Shown in pieces: positions 36,801 to 46,213 of a stretch of DNA of 64,000 nt. Location of the stretch: positions 8,220,092 to 8,284,091 of the forward strand of contig CM043001.1 of NCBI GenBank assembly GCA_023678885.1, written 5' to 3'. The notes under the pieces are model-generated. The model did not search any database. It saw only the letters and a list, made by a program, of their open reading frames with translations, and was not told the DNA's origin. This stretch comes from Pogostemon cablin (taxonomy: Eukaryota > Streptophyta > Magnoliopsida > Lamiales > Lamiaceae). Positions within the stretch are counted from its first letter, which is position 1. Every line of letters starts with the position of its first letter. Made by a program: the position numbers and the translations under genes.

Positions 36801-38833
36801 ATGATTGTGAGTGTTCTCATCTTTGGGGGTGTAGTAATTGGTTTATGGCATGTTTGGGAAAAAAATACCTCACTTGATCAAACTCAGAGTGTAACAGTGC
36901 CGCCGGACGAGACCTCAAAGATGCACGAGACCTCGTCGAAGAAACAATACATTAACACTATTCAGTACGGCCGGAGACCGGACATGAGAGGTATGTATTT
37001 CTGATTTGGTCTTTGGCAAGAAATTTACGTGAAATAATTGATTCATGATATGTGTATTACTTTGATTGAGTATTACTTTTATTCCAATAAAACTATGTCT
37101 GAATTGCACATATATTGTGTTTATTAATTAGTGCTCATAAATCATTAAATCTAAACTCTTATATTACCTGAGAAAGTCTTGGGCAAGATTCTAGCTTCAT
37201 GGTGAGATTGTTAAATATTTTCTTTATTAGTTACTTCTCATCTGTACTATAAGGGTTCGATTATTTTTAGTGTTTACAGGGGTTATCCCCTCTCCAACCC
37301 TAGTTAAAATGCAAATGGGATCACCTATTCCATTATGTGTTTCATTTACTATTGCACTAATTAGATTTTTGACATGTGTCGTAATCAATGGTCAAATTTT
37401 CACCCCATGCCCCAGGGGTTTAATGGTCATTAATTAGGGTATAGTTTTTTAATAGGAAAGAAGTTATAAAATAGGGAGTGGAATACCAAAGTGGAATAGG
37501 GGATTTGGGTTGGTTAAAATGGGTACGAGGTCTGTTTACATTTCAAGTCATTCACAAGGGATAACACCCGGGCCGACAAGGTCCCTGTGTCAGATGTCCC
37601 TGTGTCAGATGCTGAGGTGGAAGGTTCATCGAGGGCTATGATATCCGTCAAAAATTGGGCGGATAAAATCTGTTCCAAGGGTTAAAATGTGGAAATTATC
37701 ACTCTGCCCCTCTTCACCTTCTTCCTCATCTTCACCTTCTTCATAGCAATGACAGGCCCCAATTTCCATTTCTGAGAAATTTTAATATTTATCCCTTTTC
37801 GTTCCTCACCTTCTTTGCCCTCAATACCTTCTTCACCGCCGAAGAAAACCCATTTTCGCAGATCCGAAATCACAGAGTTTTCGTCCAGTAATATGTTCGA
37901 AGGTTTGATGTCGCCATGGACAATCTGTGGGAGGCATCTTCCTTACTTCTAACAAACTTCTTCACTCTACCCTTCACCTTCTTCCTCTCACACCTTTTTC
38001 TGACATATGGGATCTGAAACGGCAATTGGCGGAGGGAATTAGAACCGGCGACTCTTCCTTGCGGCGAACGGCGTCTCCGACGGCAGAAGTGGCGTAGTCG
38101 GTCCTGTTGCGGTGGAGGACTCGCGGAGGACGGTGGGATTTCGCGAAAGCCGACGATGGCGAACTCTGGCGCTATCGTGGCAGCGATGGGCGACGGCATC
38201 TCGTTTGTTTGAAAAGAAAAAGATAAACTTTTTTCAATTTTGATTTGAGGAGAAGCTGTATTTCAGAGAGAACAGTCACTCCTAAGGCCACCCATTTCTC
38301 TGGGAAGGAGGAATCGTGTTCTTTAACTTCAATTTTTTAATCATTTATTTTTAAGGGTATTATCGTAAAAATGTTTAGAATTAACCTTTTAAGTAAATAA
38401 CCTTCCTAAATCTTTCTCCTATGGTTAAGTCTAACTCAACCGTCAACTAACCCTCGGGTAAAATTATCCTTATTTTGTAAACCCTAAGCATAAAAGTAAT
38501 CGAACCCTAAATTATTGAAGCAATCGTTCATTTAAATGTTTATCATTTTTTATAAATTAATCATCACGTTTAATATTATTTTATTAAATGTATTATCACT
38601 TATTTTTCGTTCCACAAAACTTATTTTAATAAACATCTCAACAAAGTTTTTGCTTTGTCATAGGAATTTTTGGGACGATGTCAGAAGGATGGGGAAATGT
38701 TGATATTGGAGTTATAGTTTGTGGGCCCCCTTCTCTACAGACAAGCGTCGCTAAGGAGTGTAGATATCGGAATCTCAGTCGACGATTAAATGAGGCCATA
38801 TTTCATTTCAACACACACAGTTTCGAACTCTGA
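29728..38833 (+). CDS. FRO: Ferric reduction oxidase, FRO6/FRO7 type, nine exons
   Basis: Membrane flavocytochrome that passes electrons from NADPH via FAD and two haems to Fe(III) chelates. Exons: 29728-29968, 30072-30165, 30834-31025, 34769-35003, 35423-35750, 35834-36083, 36232-36487, 36567-36990, 38664-38833. All introns are GT-AG, phases agree, total 2190 nt = 729 residues plus stop, normal for FRO. Seen: first membrane segment 36-56; haem pairs H223/H237 and H298/H311 (the H-x13-H and H-x12-H spacing of the FRO/NOX fold); HPFS at 386 (FAD); GPYG at 436 and AGGIGI at 455 (NADPH side); two membrane spans in exon 8; CGP at 693-695 in exon 9. The N-terminal PLLSKEL and overall sequence resemble FRO6/FRO7 from memory. 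FRO7 is chloroplastic and FRO6 plasma-membrane; which applies here is open. No lesion seen. Confidence 0.93.
31138..31409. mobile_element. MITE with CTCTTGTGA-type ends, copy 1
   Basis: Begins CTCTTGTGAAAC and ends near CATCTCACAGGA. The interior (GAGACGGGTCGACC, TTAACACGTCTCACGAACCG) matches 31953-32492. This copy lacks the Stowaway insertion of copy 2: it reads AAATCTTATTATAAC at the corresponding site. Confidence 0.65.
31715..31830. repeat. Paralogue of the hAT insertion site, uninterrupted
   Basis: CTTACTTAAGACACATCACC, then AACTCATTCATAG and TAATTTAGTGCTT-like sequence. It matches both flanks of the element at 39316-40412 joined together, with a single copy of the target octamer (CTTAAGAC here, CTTATGAC there). 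Confidence 0.75.
31953..32492. mobile_element. MULE-like MITE in FRO intron 3, with nested Stowaway
   Basis: The perfect 9-bp TSD TATAATTAT lies at 31944-31952 and 32493-32501. Ends are GAGAAACCCTTGTGAGAC and GTCTCACAAGAGAATTTGTC, imperfect inverse of each other. Nine-bp duplications are typical of Mutator-like elements. The right flank is part of a local duplication, and the second unit near 32585-32640 shows TTATAATTATACC uninterrupted, an empty site. Confidence 0.75.
32078..32331. mobile_element. Stowaway-type MITE nested in the intron 3 MITE
   Basis: CTCCCTCTGTCCCATAG at the left, AACGAAGGGAG at the right, TA at 32076-32077 and 32332-32333. About 254 bp. Confidence 0.88.
32889..33122. 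mobile_element. Stowaway-type MITE, degenerate left end
   Basis: The interior ACAATTAATTATTACATGTA and CACACACAATACTAATACAA matches the MITE at 1212-1458. The right end is GTAGGACGGATGG. Immediately left, GGGGCGGAGGGAG (ending 32886) is the right end of another, mostly eroded Stowaway copy. Confidence 0.7.
33784..33864. repeat. (AAAT)n then (TA)n microsatellite in FRO intron 3
   Basis: Six or so AATA units run into about 27 TA units, ending TATATAG. Confidence 0.97.
34022..34243 (-). pseudogene. Antisense coding-like remnant inside FRO intron 3
   Basis: The minus strand from about 34243 reads KSLPPKI, one stop, then IKVPGEAPYDFIDPKMT, MQELTEIVEEFPTLQ and RTTPNPKKRNKNF before a stop near 34030. 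Composition is that of a real protein rather than translated AT-rich intron, and it runs opposite to FRO. I do not recognise the parent gene. It may be a captured exon or a retrocopy. No flanking transposon ends were found. Confidence 0.45.
35168..35354. mobile_element. MITE in FRO intron 4
   Basis: Terminal inverted repeats of about 25 bp: CTTGTGTGAGACTATCTCAC at the left, and the complement of GTGAAATGGTCTCACACAAG at the right. Length about 187 bp. No clear target duplication found. It makes up nearly half of this 419-bp intron. Confidence 0.7.
36991..38663 (+). other. FRO intron 8 with foreign GC-rich insert
   Basis: The donor GAGAG|GTATGT and acceptor GTCATAG|GAATTT are in matching phase. 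Reading past the donor would give MYF and a stop, removing the conserved C-terminus. The left part (about 37270-37545) has loosely inverted ends near TGTTTACAGGGG and TCTGTTTACA. The centre, from ~37560 to 38330, is GC-rich and unlike a normal intron here. Confidence 0.8.
37682..38215 (-). pseudogene. Antisense captured fragments, including a receptor-like kinase loop
   Basis: On the minus strand, 37877-37918 encodes HGDIKPSNILLDEN, preceded by LPQIV and followed by SVISDLRKW. This is subdomain VIb of plant Ser/Thr receptor-like kinases, then a damaged subdomain VII where DFG is expected. The upstream part (38199 leftward) encodes a Pro/Arg-rich peptide starting MPSPIAATIAPEF in another frame. 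There is no ATP-binding lobe or C-lobe, so no kinase is made. The mosaic of short GC-rich gene pieces inside an intron is what gene-capturing transposons leave, but I could not define the carrier's ends. Confidence 0.6.
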
Positions 38834-38960
38834 ATTGCATCTTTTTTTTTCAAACATATGATCATAAAGGTATATATATACTATGTATCTTGTATATAAC
38901 ATCAAGTTTAGCTTAAAAACGTCTCAAATAATAAGTTTCGTGATATCTGTAGAGCATGAT
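38834..38960 (+). other. FRO 3' flank
   Basis: T-rich then AT-rich sequence after the stop codon. AATAATAAG near 38928 could act in polyadenylation, but no site can be fixed from sequence alone. Confidence 0.35.
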
Positions 38961-39250
38961 AGTTTTATTAAAATAGAAGAAGGGATTCTGTATCATATTG
39001 AATGGAGAACAAAATGAACTTTATGCTATTTGAGGAGATAACTGGTTTCGATTTTAAGTGCACCAATCAAATACATTGTAATCTTTGGGTTTGATTTTTC
39101 TAAATATCATTCTTATATTTTCTGTGTTCAAAGTGGAGAGAAATAGGTGAATCAGTTAAAAATTTGTAATAATAAAGTAATATTGAGATAATAAGAAAGA
39201 AATTTATGTATAATTTTAAAATTTTTATCTAGTAATATTTTCTCGATGTA
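38960..39250 (+). repeat. LTR fragment of the element F family
   Basis: Contains AGAAGAAGGGATT, GATTTTAAGTGCACCAATCA and AATACATTGTAATCTTTG. These align with the element F LTR (complement) and with the copy at 43965-44220. Truncated, no TSD seen. Confidence 0.6.
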
Positions 39251-39315
39251 TGATTTCTTTCTCTAATTTTATATTTTCCTTTCAATATAATTAGGAGCAT
39301 TCACTTACTTATGAC

Positions 39316-40412
39316 CAAGGATGAAAATATCGATATCGGTTAAAATATCGGTATCTCAAATTTACGGATATATTGAATATCGATATCGGTAAAAATTTAA
39401 AATATCACGATTTCAATATATTATAACTAATTTTAATATATAAATACACTTTAAAATCTCAATAAAACTCATAATACATGATAAGTAAATCAATAACAAC
39501 ATATTTAAATAGTCTGGAGTCATACAATAATTACAACTTGTTGTTTAATACATAATAACTAATACCAAAATGATGATCTATGAGGCTCAAATGTAAAACA
39601 TATTATGCCGTCTAGATCTAAACAATATTGGTACCAGCTCATCGAATTAGAGAAATTTTGAACATAGTTCTGAATGTGCCAGTAGTACGTCGTTCTATCT
39701 TGTCCAACTGTTTTGATCATGGATTGGATAGTGTGGGCTAATCCAATCACCATGTTGTTGAGGCATGATTGAACCTACTCCATATGACAATTGAGGGATA
39801 GGGTAATCAAAATGACTTGAATTGCTCCAATTAAATTGTGAATTACCTCGTGAATCATGACCATATAATTCTTGACCACATCGATTGAATGCACCAACAT
39901 AATTGTATTTTTAGTCACAATATATTGTGTACGTGAATCCTTTTGATTTACTTAGTCATAATAATGTTAATGAAAAGTGATAACAATTTTAATAAAAAGT
40001 GATAATTAATTAATCAAAAGTAAAACAATGACACCATGAGATGGTTTCACGCAAGTGTTGCTTTATTTTTTATTTTATTTTTTTAAATTGAACATATTAA
40101 TAAAAAAAGTATTTGGTTAGTAAAAGTAAAATAAAAAATTATTTTATTTTTTTAAAATTATAGATAATTTTTTGATATTTTCGATATATCCTCGATTTTT
40201 TGTCGATATTGTATCGATATTTCCTCGATATATCTCGATATCTGAAAAAATTTGAACTGTGACGATTCGATATCGATATTCTTACCGATATTTCTCGATA
40301 TTTCTCGATATATCCTCAATATCAGAAAAGATATATACTTTTCTCCCATATTGATATCGGTACTCTAAAAAAATGGATATATCGTGGATATATTAGGATA
40401 TTTTCGTCCTTG
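39316..40412 (-). mobile_element. hAT-like DNA transposon, non-autonomous or decayed
   Basis: Termini CAAGGATGAAAATATC and GATATTTTCGTCCTTG are inverted repeats with one mismatch. The perfect 8-bp TSD CTTATGAC lies at 39308-39315 and 40413-40420, typical of hAT. Both ends are crowded with GATATCG/CGATAT words, as in hAT subterminal repeats. On the minus strand about 39700-39900, a Tyr/Asn/Gln/Pro-rich stretch (FNWSNSSHFDYPIPQLS) resembles the tail of plant hAT transposases (inference). No BED finger or catalytic core is left. Confidence 0.85.
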
Positions 40413-40611
40413 CTTATGACACATCACCAACTCATTCATAATTTCATTGATAATTAAAGGGCGCACATGTATAATTTAGTGCTTGCCCTTTCTCGTACTA
40501 TATACATGAAATACTTTCTGAAAATTGTTCACTCTTTTTTATTGATTCGTTTCATATAATTGATAATTCTTAAAAAATAAAATATTATTTTAATATATGA
40601 CCTCAAAAGTA

Positions 40612-41043
40612 TGTTGGGATAAACAAATCCTCATTCATTTATAGGAACAAATAAAATAAAACCGAGAAATTAAGCAGAAAATAATTATAATACAAGAATT
40701 TACGTGAAAACTCCAAAACGAGAGAAAATTCAAAGACCGAGAAAATACCATTATATGAACTTTTACAATCACATAGAAAATTTTCTCTCCCGACCTCAAG
40801 CACCACACTATTACAAATATTTGACTAATTCACACCTTTTCTCCCAACTCTTAAAATAGAGAATACAAGAAAGGAATTTAGAAGAATCAAATACAAAGAT
40901 TATAGTTTTTTTATTTGTGCACTGATATCAAGACTAATGACCTTCTTAAAAAGCACTAAGGATCCCTCCCTCTTATTCTTTTTTCGATGTGTGACAAAAG
41001 AAATAAAAGAAAATCCCTTCTTTTATTCTTGACAAAACCAACA
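40612..41043 (-). repeat. Element F 3' LTR
   Basis: 432 bp. Ends TGTTGGGATAAAC and GACAAAACCAACA; flanked inside by ATCTCCACCTTGTC, the complement of the polypurine tract. Confidence 0.9.
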
Positions 41044-41804
41044 ATCTCCACCTTGTCAAAATAAAAAGAAGACTCATTGTCTTTACCGACAATCAATTCT
41101 CAACTCTAAGAATCATCCTACTCCACCATTGAGTAGATAACTTAGAATAAACAATTCTAAGAATTTTCTGTGGCACATATCAAAATTACCTACTAAAATT
41201 TATTGTGCTACTTCCAGCTCTTGGCTTTCTTGGAAATCCATCAGTCATCGATATACATTCACCACACCCAACATCTACGCTAAGTCAATGTCCGCGTGCA
41301 AATTTGTGGACCAGCTAATATTATTATATCATCTTTCATGATAACTGGGCCTGTCCTATGGATCATCAATAATACTCAAGATTCATAGCTGTTTGCCGCA
41401 TCAGCTCCACCTAGACCAGCTAACATCACCATTGCTCACCTTGAGAAATTACCGCCATTGTACCGACATTGATGTTGTTGCCTTCTACCGCCAAGTTACA
41501 ACAGGATTGTCCGAACTCTTTTCCTATTGAAAGTGTTGTCACTTAATGCCGATTCTTACCCTTCAAAATTCACGATGCTTTTTTCCACTTATCGATTATA
41601 TCCATGCTACTCTTTACCGATCTAGCGCCGCCGAGACCAAGTCACCACATCGTTATCTTCCTCAATGAATCGCTGCTTTCCCATGCCACTAGTCACTACT
41701 GGAAAAACACATTCCTTTCAAACCTCACCGAGCTGACATCTATGGAAACTCATGCCACTGTTAAGCCAACTTCACCACCGGGAGTACCAGGTCATTGCTT
41801 GAAC

Positions 41805-41950
41805 CTAACTTTTCAAACCCTTGTGTAACTCGAATTGTATCAATACATCCTTGACTTGTACTTGACACAATCCAAACTTGATTCTACCATCAAATTTCTC
41901 AATATCAAACTTCATTGAACATATTTTGTTTACACACTCTAGCTTAATGA
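41805..41950 (-). pseudogene. Copia gag N-terminal remnant in element F
   Basis: The minus strand encodes MKFDIEKFDGRIKFGLCQVQ, then VKDVLIQFELHKGLKS and a stop. This is the start of a copia Gag (the usual pattern has W where C stands in FGLCQ). The rest of gag and all of pol are missing, which shows F arose by internal deletion of a coding copia. Confidence 0.75.
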
Positions 41951-42018
41951 ATAACCATCTCACAAAGTCTAATCTGATGTGGAAGGTAAAAGCGCCCGAA
42001 CCGGGCTCTGACACCATT

Positions 42019-42450
42019 TGTTGGGATAAGCAGATCCCCATTCATTTTTAGGGATAAATGAAATATATCCAAGAAATTAAGCAGAAAATAACAACACAAG
42101 GACTTACGTGGAACCTCTAAAATCGGAGAAAAACCACATACCAAGAAAATACCATTATGTGAAACTTTTACAATCATACAGAAATTTTCTCTACCGACCC
42201 CAATCACCACACTAACACAATATTTGACTAAGTCATACATTTTCTCTCCCAACTCTCAAAATAGAGAATACAATAAAGGAATTTAGAAGAATCAAATACA
42301 AAGATTATAGTATCTTTGATTTGTGCACTAATATCAGGACCAAGAGTCTCCTTAAATAATACTAAGGATTCCTCCCCTTTTATTCTTTATCCAATATGTG
42401 ACAAAGGAATTAAAAGAAAATATCTTCTTTTATTCTTGACAAAACCAACA
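42019..42450 (-). repeat. Element F 5' LTR
   Basis: 432 bp, same length as its partner but with clear point differences, so not a very recent insertion. Confidence 0.9.
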
Positions 42451-42539
42451 AAGTATACATTAATTTCAAAAGTGTCATTTCTTCTTTCCACACATAACAT
42501 ACTTTATTTATTACCTAAATATCATAGAGGTAATTAATG

Positions 42540-43258
42540 ACAGTGTCCGTCAGGAAAAAGTCAACTTCTTTTACATTTTATTTATAAAAGGAACTCTTTT
42601 AATGCCCAAAATGACGAAAATAACTTTATACACGAATTAAGTGTGTATAATAACCTTATATATGTTTTTGTACACACTCATTCATATATAAAGTTTCTTA
42701 TATATGAATGAGTGTGTAAGAAACTTTCATACACACTCATTCATGTATGAAAGTTTATATACAGATGAGTGTTAATAACATTCATGTATGAAGTTTCATA
42801 CACGAATCTTATACTTACTCATTCGTGTATGACGATTATATTCATGTATGAAATTTTCATACATGAATGTTATAAACACTCATTCATGTATTAAATTTTC
42901 ATACACGGATGTTATACTTACTCATTCATCCATGAGGATTACATTTGTGTATGAAATTTTCATACATGAATTTAGCACTCATTCGTGTACGAAATTTTCA
43001 TACACGGTGTTATACTTACTTATTTGTGTATAAGCATTACATTCGTGTATGAGATTTTCATACACGAATGATATAACCACTTATTCGTATATGAAATTTT
43101 CATACACAAGTGTGCATACACAAAAGTATTTACATAGATTTTTAATTTTTATATACCTATGCATTTGTGTAAAAGGCAATTTTATTCAAATTGGGCATAA
43201 AAGAGTCGTTCTTAAAACTAGGATAGAAAATGACAATCATAAAGTCTGACGGTACTGT
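42540..43258. mobile_element. TIR element made of a palindrome array
   Basis: Ends ACAGTGTCCGTCAG and (complement) ACAGTACCGTCAG; similarity continues about 90 bp inward (CTCTTTTAATGCCCAAA at the left, complement CTCTTTTATGCCCAATT at the right). The middle, about 42620-43110, is a run of palindromes of the form TTCATGTATGAAA/TTTTCATACATGAA separated by TGTTATAnnnACTCATT. The flanks match only partly as a 9-bp duplication (TAATTAATG, TAATTTAGC). Class uncertain, perhaps Mutator-like. Frames through it are repeat artefacts. Confidence 0.7.
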
Positions 43259-43664
43259 ATAATTTAGCCCAATTACTATATTACCTCTAAAAGTCAATAA
43301 AGTTAGTCAAAAATAATTTTTTTTAATATCTATGAAGGTAAACAATTTTAAGGAATAGAAGTAATAATTTTGGCGGTTCCATATCAAAATTGTTATTCAT
43401 TAAGTTTTTAAGAGAACATGTAGACATAATTCTATTTTGTCTAACAAAATCTTTTATACTATGTTATACCCAATTTTTAATGGTAAATATTTTAATGCTT
43501 AAATTAATAAAATTAGTTATGACTCGATTTTTTACTCGATAAATAAATAAATTGATTATATATATTTATAATCGATTAAAACTTTTAAATTGAGTCACAA
43601 ATTAAATCAAGGATATTTATTAATGAAATTATGAATGAGTTGGATAATTATATAAAAAATATTA

Positions 43665-44295
43665 TTCCCAGTTGTCATGAAAGATGATGTAATAATGTTA
43701 GTTGAGCCATAAGTTTGCACGCAGACAATGGCTTGGCGTGAATGTGGGTATATGATGGAAATATATCGATAGCTGATGGACTTTCATGGAAGCCAAGAGC
43801 TGGAAGTAGCATCATAAAATTCAACAATTACTTTTTTCGATATGTACTAAAGAAAATTCTTGTTTATTATAATTAATGATCTACTCATATAGTAAAGTAA
43901 GATGATTATCGGGATGAGAATTGATTGTCGGAAAAGATAGTGAGTTTTCTTTTATTTTGCCAAGGTGAATTTTTTGGTTTTTGTCAAAATAGAAGAAAGG
44001 ATTTTCCCATATATCGGATGGAGAACAAAAGGAAATGGCTCTTTAGTGTTATTTAAGAAGACCATTGTTTTGATGTTAAGTGCATCAATCAAATACACTA
44101 TAGTCTTTGTATTTAATTCTTATAAATTCTGTTATTATATTCTCTATTTTGAGAGTTTGAGAGAATTAATCAAAGCTTTGTAATAGTGTGGTAGTATTGG
44201 GGTCAAAACCTTATGTTTTTCTTTTTCTGCTCTTTTTTCTCTGTTATATTTTATTTGTTCCTAAGAATGAATAAGAATCTATTTATTCGAACAAA
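43665..44295 (+). mobile_element. Truncated relative of element F, opposite orientation
   Basis: Carries the 3' internal part (GTTTGCACGCAGACA, GGAAGCCAAGAGCTGGAAGT, GAATTGATTGTCGG, polypurine-like CCAAGGTGAAT) followed by LTR sequence (AAGAAAGGATTTTC, GCATCAATCAAATACACTAT, TTGTTCCTAAGAATGAATA). The left part is missing. Confidence 0.7.
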
Positions 44296-44339
44296 GCACA
44301 CGAGATCCTTTGTACTTTTTTCGTGTATCGTGCTACTGA

Positions 44340-45524
44340 TTGTATGATTGCTATTTAAAAAAGAAAAAAAGAAATCCAATCATTACATTTGATTAATGCT
44401 AATTAGATTAAACTAGTAATTCACTCATACGTTGCACGGGAGTATGTATTTTTTATTATTATTTTTCTAATTCCAAATTTATATTTATTTTTTTCCACAA
44501 ATACAATTAAAATTAATTGCTCATTTATTTATTTATAATTTAATTTTTTAAAATATAAATAAATTATAAAATATATTATATATTAGAGAGATGATAATTT
44601 TATCATTGAAATGGGTTATGATATTACTTGTGAACGAAAATTTTATTATAATGATGCAAGCTTAAGTTGAAAATGATTGAAAATAAAAGTGTGAAGACAA
44701 AGAAAATACAAAATGGTATATATTTTATTCTATTTAATTAATCATATAAATATTTAATAAATAATTTTCTATTTATGATAAGTATTTTGAGCGGGAAAAC
44801 ACGTTCTTATTATTTTTTGGAAGACTTTCTTATATATATATATATATGAATTTCAGTAACATACGTTTCCGTATCTTATCTATGCAAAATTTTTATGTAT
44901 CTTATCTATTCTTCTGTATTTTTTTTCTATACGTCAAGCCCATTAAACATAAAGATGCACTTACAATTTTTTTAAGCAAAACTCCTGTGCGTCTAGAGTC
45001 CTAGACCGTGCTTTAAGGTTAGACTCGATTACGATGTAATATCGTTTAATATATAACAATTAATATCTTTGATTTTCTAGAAGAAAAAAAAATAATTCTT
45101 TTAGTTAAACATTAATACTTTGATATTTCAACCAATTATTTTAATGGAAAAATTAATAACTTTTTTTAATAATGAATATTCTTTACAATAAAATGTAATA
45201 CCTTGTACACGTATAATCCATGCATAAGAGACGAACTCATTATTTTAATTGTAAAATTTTAAATATTTAAATAATTTATTTAATTATTTTTTCTAATAAA
45301 ATTATAATAATTTTTTTTAGAAAATATTATTATCCCGAGATTATAATGCTATCACATTATAATATATTTAATTGAAAACTATGTTAATTATTGAATAAGT
45401 TGGTCTATACACCTTCATTGTGTTGGTATAATAATTTTTATAATTTTCTATTCTTTCACCTTAAATATTGTGGTATATATTTAATCAAGTGTAAGGATAG
45501 ATTTATGAATAAATTTTCACTAAA
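44340..45524. other. Intergenic with a Helitron-like terminus and a repeat shared with 52300-52620
   Basis: The complement of 44414-44442 reads CCCGTGCAACGTATGAG then ACTAGT, like an eroded Helitron 3' end. AATGCTAATTAGATTAAA before it and ATGTATCTTATCTATTCTTC near 44895 recur at about 52475 and 52585, where they are closer together. The rest is AT-rich with no gene. Confidence 0.4.
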
Positions 45525-45533
45525 TAAGAATAA

Positions 45534-46213
45534 GGGGCAGTTATTCGCACCCCAAAATTACTAAACGTACTCTAAAAATATTTAATAAGATATAATTACC
45601 CTTATAAAACTTATATCTGTTCGGTTGCTACAACCGAACCTAACTTTATGTGTTCGGTTGTTGCAACCGAACAAAATAAAGAATTCATATATTTTATGTG
45701 TTCGGTTGCAGCAACCGAACTTAACAAGATTGAATATTGAGAAGTCAAAATATATTCTTGAAGAATTTGAGAAGAAGATAATCTCTGATTGGAATCCGGC
45801 AAGGCGTCGGCTGCGAACCGGTGACCATCAACACTCGGTTGACTGCTCTGACTGCTTCAGCCACTCCGCTCTCTTCTCGTCCCAATTCTTCAATGGCAGC
45901 AAGTCGATGGCAACCGAACGAAGTAATTATTATTCCATTTCGCCAGTCCATGGATGCATTCAGAATATTTTTGCAACTGAACAATATATGAATTCTTTGT
46001 TTTATTCGATTGTTGCAATCGAACACATAAAGATAGATGACTATTCGGTTGTTACAACCGAACAAATAAGATATATGAACTTTTTGTTCTATTCGATTGG
46101 AACAACCGAACAGTCGTTGCAACCGAACATATATAAGTTTTATAAGGGTAATTATGTCTTCTTAAATATTTTTGGGGTATATTTAGTAATTTCGGGGTGC
46201 AAATAGCTGACCT
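45534..46213. mobile_element. Mutator-like TIR element with palindrome array
   Basis: The perfect 9-bp TSD TAAGAATAA lies at 45525-45533 and 46214-46222. Inverted repeats of about 90 bp begin GGGGCAGTTATTCGCACCCC and, from the other end, AGGTCAGCTATTTGCACCCC; both run into CCCTTATAAAACTTATAT. Inside the ends sit seven palindromes of the form GTTCGGTTGnnnCAACCGAAC (45619, 45652, 45700, 46005, 46043, 46091 and a partial at 46113). The core 45780-45930 is GC-richer and on the minus strand encodes EELGREESGVAEAVRAVNRV, possibly a captured gene piece. No transposase. Confidence 0.85.

Larger units (their letters stand above)
40612..42450 (-). mobile_element. Element F: TRIM-like short LTR retrotransposon
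   Basis: Two 432-bp LTRs (40612-41043 and 42019-42450), TGTTGGGATAA...CCAACA. TSD AAGTA at 40607-40611 and 42451-42455. The internal region is only 975 bp. Minus-strand primer site TGGTGTCAGAGCC (42004-42016) is one base from the Met-type site. Polypurine tract AAGGTGGAGAT sits at the other LTR. A deletion derivative of a copia element, moved by proteins from elsewhere. Confidence 0.92.

Noticed and set aside
36991..37003. Stop codon after RPDMRGMYF as the FRO terminus
   Set aside because: The true C-terminus with the CGP motif is on exon 9 at 38664-38833; phase and GT-AG borders agree.
37855..37935. A functional receptor-like kinase gene
   Set aside because: Only the catalytic loop is present; the ATP-binding lobe, an intact DFG and the C-lobe are missing.
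42848..43249. Frames encoding repeated KFSYTDVILTHS-like peptides
   Set aside because: They are the palindrome array translated; the period is that of the DNA repeat.
42620..46128. Regular palindromic repeats as a CRISPR array
   Set aside because: Plant nuclear DNA, repeats lie inside TIR elements, and the intervals are themselves repeated, not unique spacers.
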